NCBI GenBank assembly: GCA_000242935.3
Contig: CP007053.1
Coordinates: 4,511,001-4,575,000, forward strand
From: Opitutaceae bacterium TAV5
GTDB taxonomy: Bacteria > Verrucomicrobiota > Verrucomicrobiia > Opitutales > Opitutaceae
Direction: 5' to 3'
DNA: 64,000 bases
Below the pieces are notes generated by a model. The model was not told where the DNA came from, made no database searches, and was given only the letters and a program-made list of their open reading frames with translations. Positions 24,649-33,900 of this stretch are shown here, piece after piece; position 1 is the stretch's first letter, and every line of letters begins with the position of its first letter. The position numbers and the translations under genes were made by a program.

Positions 24649-25899
24649 TTATACGCGGGCGAGGGACTTCGTGAGGGCGGCCATCTCCTCGCGCTGTTTC
24701 TCCAGCACGACTTCGCGCGCCTTGGCGGCCTTGGCTTTCGCTGCGGCGGGGTCTTTGGCAATCGCGAGCACGGTCGGCACGATCCGCGTGACCTCGTCAG
24801 GCTTGTCGAGATCGAAAAGCCACTCGTCGAGGCCGATGTCGCGCCACATAAAACCCTTCTGCGTCTGCTCCTCGAAGCGGCAGACAACGGCAGGGATGCC
24901 GCTGGCGATGCACATAATGGGGCTGTGCATTTCGTTGCCGAACAGCCCTGCGCTGCGCACGTAGGTGCTGAGCGCCTCGTCGGTAAGCCAGAAATGATCG
25001 CGCCAGACGACTTTCTTCTTCACGTCGTCGGGCAAGGGATCGAAAACCATCTCCTTGCCGAGCTGGATCTGCGTTTTGTCCTCGTGGCAGACAAGCACCT
25101 TCAAATCCGTCTCGCGGGTGATGGCGATGATCGCCGCCCGCAACTGCGCGTGATCGTGCTCCTTCATTTCCTCGTTCCGCTTCTGCTTGGCCTCGTTGAC
25201 CTTGTGGGCGCCGATGAGCCAGTGCGGCGTTATGCGCCAGCGCGGAATGCAGCACATGAACTTCCCCTCCTCCAGCCCGTGCTCGCTCATAAACGCGGTG
25301 GCGGCTTTGTCGTTGCGCAGCGTGACGACGCCAAAAGCTGTGTCCGGGCCCCACTCCATGATCGGCGCGGTGCACCCGCGATTCCGCGCCTTCTTCAGCG
25401 AGATGCTTTCGCGGAAAAAAATGAAGTCCGCCTTGCTCGCCGTATCTATCTTCTTCTGGTCAACGCGCCCGACCAGCGTCACGCCGATGACGCCAAAAGG
25501 TTTGCCGGTTTCCCGATGCCAGCGCGCCGCATGTTCAGACGCCCCAAAGCCGGCGGAGGAGCCGTGCAGGAAAAAATCGCACTCCTGAAACGCGGTGGCG
25601 ATGTCCTTCTTGTTTGAAACCACGATGACGTTGGGGAAACGCCGGGCGAGCAGGGCGTCGGCGCCATCCCCGAGGTTGCTCGGCCAAAGGCGGACCTCGG
25701 CATCGATCCTGAATTTTTCCAGCAGTTCGAGCAGTCCGAGATAATGCGCGATGTCGCCGATATTCATGCTCTGCCAGGCATTGCGCAAAAGGATGCGTGG
25801 TCGGCGTCCCGTTTTTTCGGCAATCGCGGTGAGCGATCCGGCGAGCGATCCGGCGAGTGTGGCAGCGAAGCTGAAGCGGAGGAAGGAACGACGATTCAT
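24649..25899 (-). CDS. Tat-exported polysaccharide pyruvyl transferase-like protein
   Basis: 416 residues from ATG 25899. The N-terminus has a twin-arginine signal (NRRSFLRFSFAATLAGSLAG) in which AGSL is duplicated. The body resembles polysaccharide pyruvyl transferase proteins: SMNIGDIAHYLGLLELLEKF, DFFLHGSSAGFGASEHAARW, FIFFRESISLKKA and AGLFGNEMHSPIMCIASGIP. That family adds pyruvyl ketals to surface polysaccharides, usually in the cytoplasm. Export by Tat is unusual for it, so this member may have another job on an extracytoplasmic sugar. It lies 37 bases downstream of the isomerase gene. Confidence 0.75.
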   Translation of the reverse strand: MNRRSFLRFSFAATLAGSLAGSLTAIAEKTGRRPRILLRNAWQSMNIGDIAHYLGLLELLEKFRIDAEVRLWPSNLGDGADALLARRFPNVIVVSNKKDIATAFQECDFFLHGSSAGFGASEHAARWHRETGKPFGVIGVTLVGRVDQKKIDTASKADFIFFRESISLKKARNRGCTAPIMEWGPDTAFGVVTLRNDKAATAFMSEHGLEEGKFMCCIPRWRITPHWLIGAHKVNEAKQKRNEEMKEHDHAQLRAAIIAITRETDLKVLVCHEDKTQIQLGKEMVFDPLPDDVKKKVVWRDHFWLTDEALSTYVRSAGLFGNEMHSPIMCIASGIPAVVCRFEEQTQKGFMWRDIGLDEWLFDLDKPDEVTRIVPTVLAIAKDPAAAKAKAAKAREVVLEKQREEMAALTKSLARV

Positions 25900-25936
25900 G
25901 GGTGAGTTGGGGATGATTTTGAAAGAGCGGAGCGGG

Positions 25937-26722
25937 TTACGCTTTCGCGCAGGACGGGACTGGTTGCCCGGCAAGAACCGCGCGAATGGCCGTCACGCAA
26001 CGGGCGCTTTGTTCCACCGGGTCTTCTCCCTCGAACTCAACCACGACTGACCCGTCGAATGGCAGCTTGCGGAATTTTTCGATGAAGGCCGGCAAATCCA
26101 GTGCGCCTTGCCCCACCACGACGTCCTGGCATTTGCCTTCGCGGGTGAAAGCGAGGTCCTTGAAATGGACGCCATACAATCTCTCTCCGAACATATCCAG
26201 CCACTCCATCGGATTTCCCGCCGCTTGCAGGCACCAGGCGGTGTCGAGACAGAGGCCGACCTGTTTGCTACACTTCTCAAATACATAGCGCAGGGCGGTC
26301 GGATTGCCGAGCCAATGCCTGCCGCCGTGATTGTGGATGGCGGCGTGCACGCCGTATTCGCCGCAGAATCGTTCCACCATTTTTATGACGGTTTCATGGT
26401 CCTGGGGTTCAAATGAACAACTCACCAGGCCGCACTGCGAGCGTTGCGCAAAGGCGAAGAATCGGCGGTTGAAGGCTTCGTCGTTTTTCAAATTGGTGAC
26501 TCCGATTCCGGAGATGCGAATCCCCGACTCGCGGCAAAGACCGATCAGTTTTTCCTGCTCCGCAACGTCGTCGTAATTGACGTGGCAGGCCGAGAGATCG
26601 ACGCCATCCACACCGCATTTTTTTACGGCGGCGATCAGGTCGGGGATCTCTTTGATCGTGCGAAACGAATACGTTTTGATGCCCAGCTTGCGGGCTAGAT
26701 CGAAGGAGGTTGGTGTGTTCAT
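25937..26722 (-). CDS. Sugar phosphate isomerase/epimerase (AP endonuclease 2-type TIM barrel)
   Basis: 261 residues of the xylose-isomerase-like TIM barrel family. The metal-site strands are visible: ISGIGVTNLKNDE, HAAIHNHGGRHWL, VGLCLDTAWCLQAAGNP, YGVHFKDLAFTREGK and GSVVVEFEGEDPVEQ. Such proteins interconvert or epimerise sugars, inositols or sugar acids. There is no signal peptide, so it is cytoplasmic. It is the first gene of a probable two-gene operon with the pyruvyl-transferase-like gene. The true substrate is unknown. Confidence 0.85.
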   Translation of the reverse strand: MNTPTSFDLARKLGIKTYSFRTIKEIPDLIAAVKKCGVDGVDLSACHVNYDDVAEQEKLIGLCRESGIRISGIGVTNLKNDEAFNRRFFAFAQRSQCGLVSCSFEPQDHETVIKMVERFCGEYGVHAAIHNHGGRHWLGNPTALRYVFEKCSKQVGLCLDTAWCLQAAGNPMEWLDMFGERLYGVHFKDLAFTREGKCQDVVVGQGALDLPAFIEKFRKLPFDGSVVVEFEGEDPVEQSARCVTAIRAVLAGQPVPSCAKA

Positions 26723-26797
26723 CGGTGAGATTTTTTCAAAAACAGAGCGGAATGGGGGGAGGGCAGGAAGATGACGTGGCGGCTTGCTTGATGGATG

Positions 26798-27562
26798 TCA
26801 GCGATCGAATTCGGGACTGCCTATCGGCGTCGTATCGTCGGCAGGAGTCCAATACGGGTCACGCGTTACCTTACGCATGTTAACGGCACCGCGGGTGACA
26901 TCGCCCCACATGATTTCGCTACATTTTTTTGAAGCCACGTTGCCGGCAACATACAGCACACTGACCCGCCCCGAATGCGCTTTCGGAACGGCGTCGCCGA
27001 GGGCCTTTGCATCGCTTTTGCCGCTAAAGAGGCCGGTCGTAAGCCAGCGAAGGTCCCGTATTTGGAATATATCGATGCCGTAAACCTGCCGGGTTGGCTC
27101 CGTCACATTGGAAAGAGGGTTCATGCTGAGAGGATCGTTAAAACCGTGCTTCCACTTGTCCGTCGTGCAACCTATACCGCGAGCTGCAATTTGCGCAGGC
27201 GTCGGATTTTTGGGCATGGCCAGATAAGGAGAAAGGGTGGAGTGGAGGTTTGCACCGCCATAGTGGGATTCCGGGAGAATGCTTTTGCTGTCCTGCAAAT
27301 ACATTTGCAGTGCCACGCCCCATTGGCGCATGGCGGAGAGGCATTTTGCGGAGCGGGCTTTCTCGCGAACCTTTGCGGTCACGGGAAGGATGATGGCAGC
27401 GAGGATGCCGATGATAACGATGACGGTCAGGAGTTCGATGAGCGTGAAGGCGGCATGGGCCGGGGCAAGGCCGAGACCTTCACGTGAAGGTCTGACAGGA
27501 GACGGAGCGAAGCTCCGTCTCCTGTCAGTAAGAAGGGGTAGTGGCATCGGGTTGGTGTTCAT
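26798..27562 (-). CDS. Pseudopilin-like protein with unusual long leader
   Basis: 254 residues from ATG 27562. The prepilin motif AAFTLIELLTVIVIIGILAA is at about residues 37-56, after a leader of roughly 37 residues; typical leaders are 5-15. The leader is encoded across two back-to-back hairpins (27475-27527) that look like an inserted repeat. After the motif come KVREKARSAKCLSAMRQWGV and the pseudopilin body, and the H-x9-DG-type end is only weakly kept (HSGRVSVLYVAGNVA). It follows the 27576-30935 gene by 13 bases and would be co-expressed with that secreted protein. Whether the prepilin peptidase accepts such a leader is open. Confidence 0.78.
   Translation of the reverse strand: MNTNPMPLPLLTDRRRSFAPSPVRPSREGLGLAPAHAAFTLIELLTVIVIIGILAAIILPVTAKVREKARSAKCLSAMRQWGVALQMYLQDSKSILPESHYGGANLHSTLSPYLAMPKNPTPAQIAARGIGCTTDKWKHGFNDPLSMNPLSNVTEPTRQVYGIDIFQIRDLRWLTTGLFSGKSDAKALGDAVPKAHSGRVSVLYVAGNVASKKCSEIMWGDVTRGAVNMRKVTRDPYWTPADDTTPIGSPEFDR
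27475..27527. repeat. Two adjacent perfect hairpins within the pseudopilin leader
   Basis: GACCTTCACGTGAAGGTC (27475-27492) is a perfect 18-base palindrome. It abuts a second inverted repeat with 16-base perfect arms and a 3-base loop (27493-27527; left arm TGACAGGAGACGGAGC). Both lie inside the coding sequence of the pseudopilin gene and keep its frame, encoding the stretch around SFAPSPVRPSREGLG. Confidence 0.8.
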
Positions 27563-27575
27563 GGCGGGGGGGATG

Positions 27576-30500
27576 TTACGGGTGGAAGGTGATCGTGATT
27601 TGCCCGCCGCGTGGAAGTTGGAGGCGATAATGCAGGGCGGCGGGATTGGCGGCATTGAGCGCAGGCGTTTTATCGAGGGCAGAGGCGGGCAGCGGCGTGT
27701 CGTCCAGGAGAACAGAGTCAACACGGCGGGGCGCGGCAAATTCGAGGACGAAGGGCTTGTCGTTGACCAGATCAACCACAAGACGCCTTTCATTTTGAAT
27801 CCAATCACTGGATACGAATCGGGCGGGTTCCCAGTTGATGAGCGAGACGCCGGTGTCGTGTCCGCTCCAGGCACCGATCATGCCGCCCGCGTCGTATTTT
27901 GGCGCGGTGCGTTTGATGTGTTTTAGCCAGATGGTGATGTCCTCCTGGATTTTCGCGGCGGGCCAGTCGGGGAGATAGCTGCGGGCCGCGATGTGGGTTG
28001 CCGTGCGCGAGGGGTTAGTGGGCATCTCGCGCCAGTCGGAAAAATATGTGTCCATGAAGACGGCCTGGAAATCTCTCATAAAATCAGCGCCGAGGGCGTT
28101 GAAATAGAAGCCGAACATTTCGGGCATTTCGCCGGTCCATGAAAGGCACATGGCGATGTGATCAAGGCCACTGGCTGAATTGGACTTGGCGACCTCGATG
28201 CAGGGGCCGTCCTCGGCAAAACCGGCTCCGTAGAGTCTGGGGGATTTTTTCTCCGGGTCGAGATAGCGGGCGAAGTTGAAGCGGAGCGCGGTGGATGCCG
28301 CGAGTTTTGCGCGGAGGTAGGCGATGCGCTCAAAATCGTCGGTCTTGCCCAAAACCTCGGCCATGCGTTCCATCGCGGCGACGCCGGCGTATGCGATGGT
28401 GTCCATGTCAATGGAGCCGTATTTGGTGGCCTCGCGCGAGGTGGTTTGCGGGATTGCCCAGTCGTTGAGAACCTCGAAAATCCGCAGGGTGTCCATGATA
28501 CGCGGCCAGAGTTTTTCGATCAGCGCCCAATCGCCGCTGTATTTGGCGTAGAGGTAGGTTGAATACGCGGCCTGGCCGACGTTGGAGTTGGGGTCGCCGA
28601 ACATCGCGGGCAACGCGGTGCGGTCCCGCCAGCCGCGGACATAGTAGGGTTCGCCGGTGAAACGTTCTCTGCGGGGAATCCACGACGAAGGTTCATACAT
28701 GCGCACGACGAGCGGGCGGGCGATTCCCAGCAACTCGTTCCGGGCTTGTTCGGACAAAAATCCGCCGCCGAGGAGTCCGTGGGACCAACGCTTGAAGTAG
28801 GGGGCTTTCCACGGATGGTTGTTGTAATAGGTGTGCGGTTCTGCGGTCGCAACGGCATGGATCCCGGCTTCAACCGCCTCGATTGTACCGGAAAATTCGG
28901 TACGGCGCGGGAACGCGGCGTGAGGCGCGGCGAAGCGGGGCAGTTCGTAGGTGAGCGTGTTGCCGTTTTGCCAGCGCCAAGGGCCGATCTGGGTCTTGAC
29001 TTCGCGGACAGCATTTTTTCCTGAAACACCGTTTGGGATGCCTGACCAGCCACGTGAATCCCGGCCCCAACTGTAAATCGGCGGGATGGGGGCGTAGTCG
29101 GGCGCCTGCCAGTCGGGCCGGCCCCAGCGTTCGTAAGTGAATTCGTTAAAAATGCGAACGGTGTCGTCCTCGACTTTGTAATACTCGCGGCAATCCACCG
29201 GATAAGTGCGGAGGAAACGGGCGAGGAGGCGGGCGCGGTCTGCGAGGAGCGCGGCGTCCCAGTTGTCGTTGAGCAGGCCGTGGAAGGCGGTGCTGACACC
29301 CCAGCGTCCGGGCGGCAGGCGAAGGCCGGAGGCTGTCCATTGAACAGGGCCGCGGGCGTCGGAGGTGAAGAGCACGGCCACGGCCTTGTCGCCAAAGAAG
29401 GTCGGGGAAGGTTTTTGTCCGCCGATGCCCCAGATGCCCACGAACCAGGGTTCTTGCAGGTTGCGGATGTCTTGCGGCTTGTTGAGAAGCCCCCGACTGG
29501 TGAGGATGGCGGAGGGACCGATTCGGGAGATCTTGCCGGAGCCAGACGCGGAGGAGAGAGTTTGGAAACGGTCCTCGTCCTCGTCGGGCGCGCCGCTGCG
29601 GACGGGAAGATTGCCGCCGCCGCGTGAGCTGAGGTTGAGGGGACGGGGTGAATCAACGAGAAACCCGGGAACAAGGATGCCGTAGGTGTAGTGGAGGGTG
29701 TCTTTCTCAACGCCCATGTCCATTTTCATGGTGGTCCAGTTGACCTCGATTTTTTTGGAATCCTCGTAGGTCTCGCGGGCGCGGGCTTTCCATTCGCCGC
29801 CGGCGCGTCCGGTGGCGTCGGCGGTCTGGCCGTCGGCATAGAAATCAAAATCCTGACGGCGGGTGCGCTGGCGTTCATTGCCAGTGTAGGCGCGGAACCA
29901 CGTTGCGGCGACGAGTTCGGTAAGGAGTCCGTTGTAGGCGGTGTTTGCGAAGCGTCCGGCGGTGTTGTAACTGATGCCTTCGCGATACGTTTCGCCATCG
30001 ATTTGGCGGGTGGGGAAATGGATGGGCGGCAGCGGTGCCCATTTGGATTCGGGGAGCGCGGCCTGAAGCGGAGTGACACTTTTGATTTCGAGCGCGACAT
30101 CGGGGTCGGTGCTTATCACCGCAAGTGTGCCCAGATTCTGGGGACGGGGAGGCAGGTCGTAGGGTTGGGATTCGGTGAGTTTGGCGAGATCAAGAGTGTA
30201 GTCGTGTGTGCCTGCCTGAAGGTCGAGCGCTGGGTAATCGTAGATGATACGTCTGTCGATCATGGCCGTCAGTTTTCCCTGCGTGCGAACGGGGGCGGTG
30301 ATGCTGACGCGAAGGGTGGTCTGGTGGGATTGCAGCGGAGTTTCGAGCAGTGACCATTCGGCGGGAGTGATGATGGCTTCGCTGATGTCGCAAAAACCAC
30401 CCCCGTCCGCGTTCTTGCCGGAACCGCGCCAGATGGAGGCGACATGGATTTCGAGCGAATGGACGTTGCGGTTGAGGGAAACGGCCTGGATTTTTTCACG

Positions 30501-30935
30501 AACGTTTTTGAGTTCAACGTTGAGGGGCGCGGTCGCGTCGCCGTTGAGAATAATGGTAAGCTGACGGGGTGCCGCCCAATTGGCGCGGCTGTTTTGCACG
30601 AAAGCGAGGCGCTGAATGTCGCGGGGTTGTTTGAAGCGGATGGTGACGCCGCCGTCTTCGAGTTTGTTGAAGCGTGTCGAGGTCTCTGGTTTGCCGTCGA
30701 AGAGACCGCGAGTGGAACGTTTTGGGTCGGCGGGAATGGTGACGATGGATTTGATTTCGTTCGTATTCCAGGCCACCCAACTGAGCGGGAGTTCGGATTC
30801 AGCCTGAAGGGGGGGGGGGGCATTACCCGCAGCCCTGATGTGGACAGGCATCAGGGCAACGCAAAGGCAGAGCGCCACGCTGGCAGTCAATGCGTCAGGC
30901 CGGAGGCATAATCGGATGAAACGGAGGGGCATCAT
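27576..30935 (-). CDS. Large secreted protein of unknown family, probable glycosidase (paralogue 1)
   Basis: 1119 residues with a signal peptide (LTASVALCLCVALMPVHIRA). I do not recognise a numbered glycosidase family. About residues 45-200 look like a discoidin-type beta-sandwich (GVTIRFKQPRDIQRLAFVQN). The region from about 650 to 1000 is helical with repeated aromatic and acidic patches (YGSIDMDTIAYAGVAAMERM, CLSWTGEMPEMFGFYFNAL), like an alpha/alpha toroid. The C-terminus is a small beta domain ending LQLPRGGQITITFHP. Its neighbour upstream (30965-34351) is a tandem copy, clearly homologous throughout. A 12-base C tract lies in codons 38-42, so length changes there would abolish expression. 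It is followed by a pseudopilin gene 13 bases on. Confidence 0.75.
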   Translation of the reverse strand: MMPLRFIRLCLRPDALTASVALCLCVALMPVHIRAAGNAPPPLQAESELPLSWVAWNTNEIKSIVTIPADPKRSTRGLFDGKPETSTRFNKLEDGGVTIRFKQPRDIQRLAFVQNSRANWAAPRQLTIILNGDATAPLNVELKNVREKIQAVSLNRNVHSLEIHVASIWRGSGKNADGGGFCDISEAIITPAEWSLLETPLQSHQTTLRVSITAPVRTQGKLTAMIDRRIIYDYPALDLQAGTHDYTLDLAKLTESQPYDLPPRPQNLGTLAVISTDPDVALEIKSVTPLQAALPESKWAPLPPIHFPTRQIDGETYREGISYNTAGRFANTAYNGLLTELVAATWFRAYTGNERQRTRRQDFDFYADGQTADATGRAGGEWKARARETYEDSKKIEVNWTTMKMDMGVEKDTLHYTYGILVPGFLVDSPRPLNLSSRGGGNLPVRSGAPDEDEDRFQTLSSASGSGKISRIGPSAILTSRGLLNKPQDIRNLQEPWFVGIWGIGGQKPSPTFFGDKAVAVLFTSDARGPVQWTASGLRLPPGRWGVSTAFHGLLNDNWDAALLADRARLLARFLRTYPVDCREYYKVEDDTVRIFNEFTYERWGRPDWQAPDYAPIPPIYSWGRDSRGWSGIPNGVSGKNAVREVKTQIGPWRWQNGNTLTYELPRFAAPHAAFPRRTEFSGTIEAVEAGIHAVATAEPHTYYNNHPWKAPYFKRWSHGLLGGGFLSEQARNELLGIARPLVVRMYEPSSWIPRRERFTGEPYYVRGWRDRTALPAMFGDPNSNVGQAAYSTYLYAKYSGDWALIEKLWPRIMDTLRIFEVLNDWAIPQTTSREATKYGSIDMDTIAYAGVAAMERMAEVLGKTDDFERIAYLRAKLAASTALRFNFARYLDPEKKSPRLYGAGFAEDGPCIEVAKSNSASGLDHIAMCLSWTGEMPEMFGFYFNALGADFMRDFQAVFMDTYFSDWREMPTNPSRTATHIAARSYLPDWPAAKIQEDITIWLKHIKRTAPKYDAGGMIGAWSGHDTGVSLINWEPARFVSSDWIQNERRLVVDLVNDKPFVLEFAAPRRVDSVLLDDTPLPASALDKTPALNAANPAALHYRLQLPRGGQITITFHP
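30809..30820. repeat. 12-base G/C homopolymer tract near a start codon
   Basis: Twelve consecutive G on the plus strand (C in the coding strand) encode the AP-P-P-L stretch just after the signal peptide of the 27576-30935 protein. The tandem paralogue has no such tract at this point. Tracts of this length are prone to slippage; a change of one base would shift the frame after about 40 codons. A sequencing length error is also possible. Confidence 0.75.
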
Positions 30936-30964
30936 GAGAGGCGAGTGGGGACGGGTGTGGCGGG

Positions 30965-33900
30965 TTATGGGTGAAAGGTAACCAAGAGCTTGCCGCCGCG
31001 CGGGAGTTGCAGGCGGTAGTGAAGGGCGGCGGGATTGGCGGCGTTGAGCGCGGGCGACTGCGTGAGCGCGTTTGCGGGCAACGGCTTCCCATCAAGAACG
31101 ACGGCAGCGACGCGACCCGGCGCGGCGAATTCAAGGGTGAAGGGTTTGTCCGCGGTCAGTTCGACGGTGAGGAGGCGGCGAGCCTGCTCCCACGTGCTGG
31201 AGACGAACCGGGCAGGCTCCCAGTTGATGAGCGAGACGCCGGTGTCGTGGCCGCTCCAGGCACCGATCATGCCGGCGGTGGTATAGGGAGGTTGGCCTTT
31301 TTTGATGTGTTTCAGCCAGATGTTGATGTCCTCTTTTATTTTGTCGGCGGGCCAGTCGGGCAGGTAACTGCGGGCAGCGATATGGGCCGCACTGCGCCCG
31401 GTGTTGGTGGGCATGGTGCGCCAGTCCGGGAAATATTTTTCCATGAAGTCGGACTGGAATTCCCTCATGAAGTCGGCACCGAGAACGTTGAAAAGGAAGG
31501 AATACATTTCGGGCAACTCGCCGGTCCAGGTGAGGCACATGGCGATGTGATCCAGGCCCACACCCCAACCGGCCTTGGCGGTCTCGATGGAGGGCCCGTC
31601 TTCGGCAAAGCCGGCTCCGTAGAGTCGGGGGAATTTTTTTTCCGGGTCGAGATAGCGGGCGAAGTTGAGACGGAGCGCGGTGGCGGCCGCGAGCTTGGCC
31701 TGGAGGTAGGCAATGCGTTCGGCGTCCTCGGTTTTGCCCAGCACCTCAGCCATGCGGCCCATCGCGGCGACGCCGGCATAGGCGATGGTGTCCATATCGA
31801 TGGAGCCGTATTTGACGGCTTCGCGCGAGGTGGTCTGGGGGACGGCCCAATCGTTGAGGACTTCGAAGATGCGCAGGGTGTCCATTACGCGCGGCCAGAG
31901 TTTTTCGACCAGCGTCCAGTCACCGCTGTATTTGGCGTAGAGATAAAGTGAATACGCAGCCTGGCCGACATTGGAGTTGGGATCGCCAAACATCGCGGGC
32001 AGCGCGCGACGGTCGCGCCAGCCGCGGATGTAGTAGGGTTCGCCGCTGAAACGTTCTTTGCGGGGAATCCACGATGAGGGTTCATACATGCGGTGGACGA
32101 GTGGCCGGGCGACGTCGAGGATATCGCCGCGGGCTTGCTCGCCGAAGAAGCTGCCGCCGAGGAGTCCGTGGGACCAGCGCTTGAAGTAGGCCAGATGCCA
32201 CGGGTGGTTGTTGTATTGCCGGAAGGCGTTCCCATCCGCGGGTGCACCGGTCATGACGGCGTGGACCTCATCCTCGGCCTTCGTGATGATGTCTTCGAAT
32301 TCGGGACGGCGGGGGAAGGCGGCGTGTGGAGTGGCGAAGCGGGGGAGCGTGTAGGCGAGGGTGTTGCCGTTTTGCCAGCGCCAGGGGCCGAAGGGGGTGT
32401 GAATGTCCGAGGGGGAGTTGCCCGTGCCACGCGGAGAGGCAATGGTTGCGGGCGAGACGCCTGCGCCACCGGGAATCCCGGGCCAGCCGCGAGAATCCTT
32501 GCCCCAACTGTAAATCGGCGGGATAGGGGCGTAGTCGGACGCCTGCCAGTCGGGACGGCCCCAGCGTTCGTAGGTGAATTCGTTGAAAATGCGAACGGTG
32601 TCGTCCTCGACTTTGTAATACTCGCGGCAGTCTACCGGATAGGTGCGGAGGAAGCGGGTGAGGAGGCGGGCGCGGTCCGCGAGCAACGCGGCGTCCCAGT
32701 TGTCATTGAGCAGGCCATGGAAGGCGGTGCTGATGGCCCAGCGTCCGGGCGGCAGGCGGAGGCCCGCTGCGGTCCATTTGACAGGGTCTTGGGCGTCGCT
32801 GCTAAAGAGCACGGCCACGGCCTTGTCTCCCCAGAACGTGGGGTTGTCATCGCCAATGCCCCAGATGCCCACGAACCAGGGCTCATTCAGGTCCCGGATG
32901 TCCTGCGGCTTGGTCAGCAGACCTTGGCTGGTAAGGATGGCGGCGGGGCCGATCCGGGGAAATCCTCCGGAGTCCGACGTGGAGGAGAGCGTCTGGAAGC
33001 GGTCCTCTTCCTCGTCGGGTGCGCCACTGCGGATGGGGATGTTGCCGCCGCCCCGGGAGCTAAGGTTGAGGACCCGGGGGGAATCGACGAGGAAGCCGGG
33101 GGCAAGGACGCCATAGATGTAGTGAAGCGTGTCATTTTCGATCTTCAGGTCCACTTTCATGGTGGTCCAGTTCACATTGATCTTCTCGGAGTCTGCGTCG
33201 GTTTTGCGAATGTTGATCTTCCAAAGCTCCTCGCCGCGCCCGGTGTCGTCGGTCTGCTGGCCATCGGCATAGAAGTCGAATTCCTGGCGACGGGCGAGTT
33301 GCCCGGCATTGGCGGAGTAGGCGCGGAACCACGAGGCGCCGACGAGTTCGGTGAGGAGTCCGTTGTAGGGAGTGTTGCCGAAGCGGCCGGCGGTATGGTA
33401 GCTGTGTCCTTCCTTCCACGTTTCGCCATCAACCAGGCGCGTGGGAAAATGGATGGGGGGCAGCGGGTCCCAGCGGGCCTCGGGCAGCGCGGCTTCAAGC
33501 GGCGTGACAGTCTCTATCTTGAGCGCGGTATCGGGATCGGTGCTTGTCAGGATAAGTTTGTCCAGATGCTGTGCGCGGGCGGGCAGGTCGTAGGGTTCGG
33601 ATTCGGTGAGCTTGCCGAGATCGATGACGTAGTCGTGCGTGCCAGCCTGAATGTCGAGCGGGGGATAGTCGTAGGTGATACGGTTGTCGATCATGGCCGT
33701 CAGGCTGGCCTGCGTGCGAGCGGAGGCGGTGACGCTGAGGCGCAGCCGGGTCTGCTGCGGTTGAAGGGGGCTCTCGAGCAGGGACCACTCGGCGGGGGCG
33801 ATGTCGGCCTCGCCGATGCCGGAGAAGCCACCCCAAGTCATGCTTTTGCCGGATTCACGCCATGTGGTTTCGACGCGGACGGTGAGTTGGCGGACGGCGC

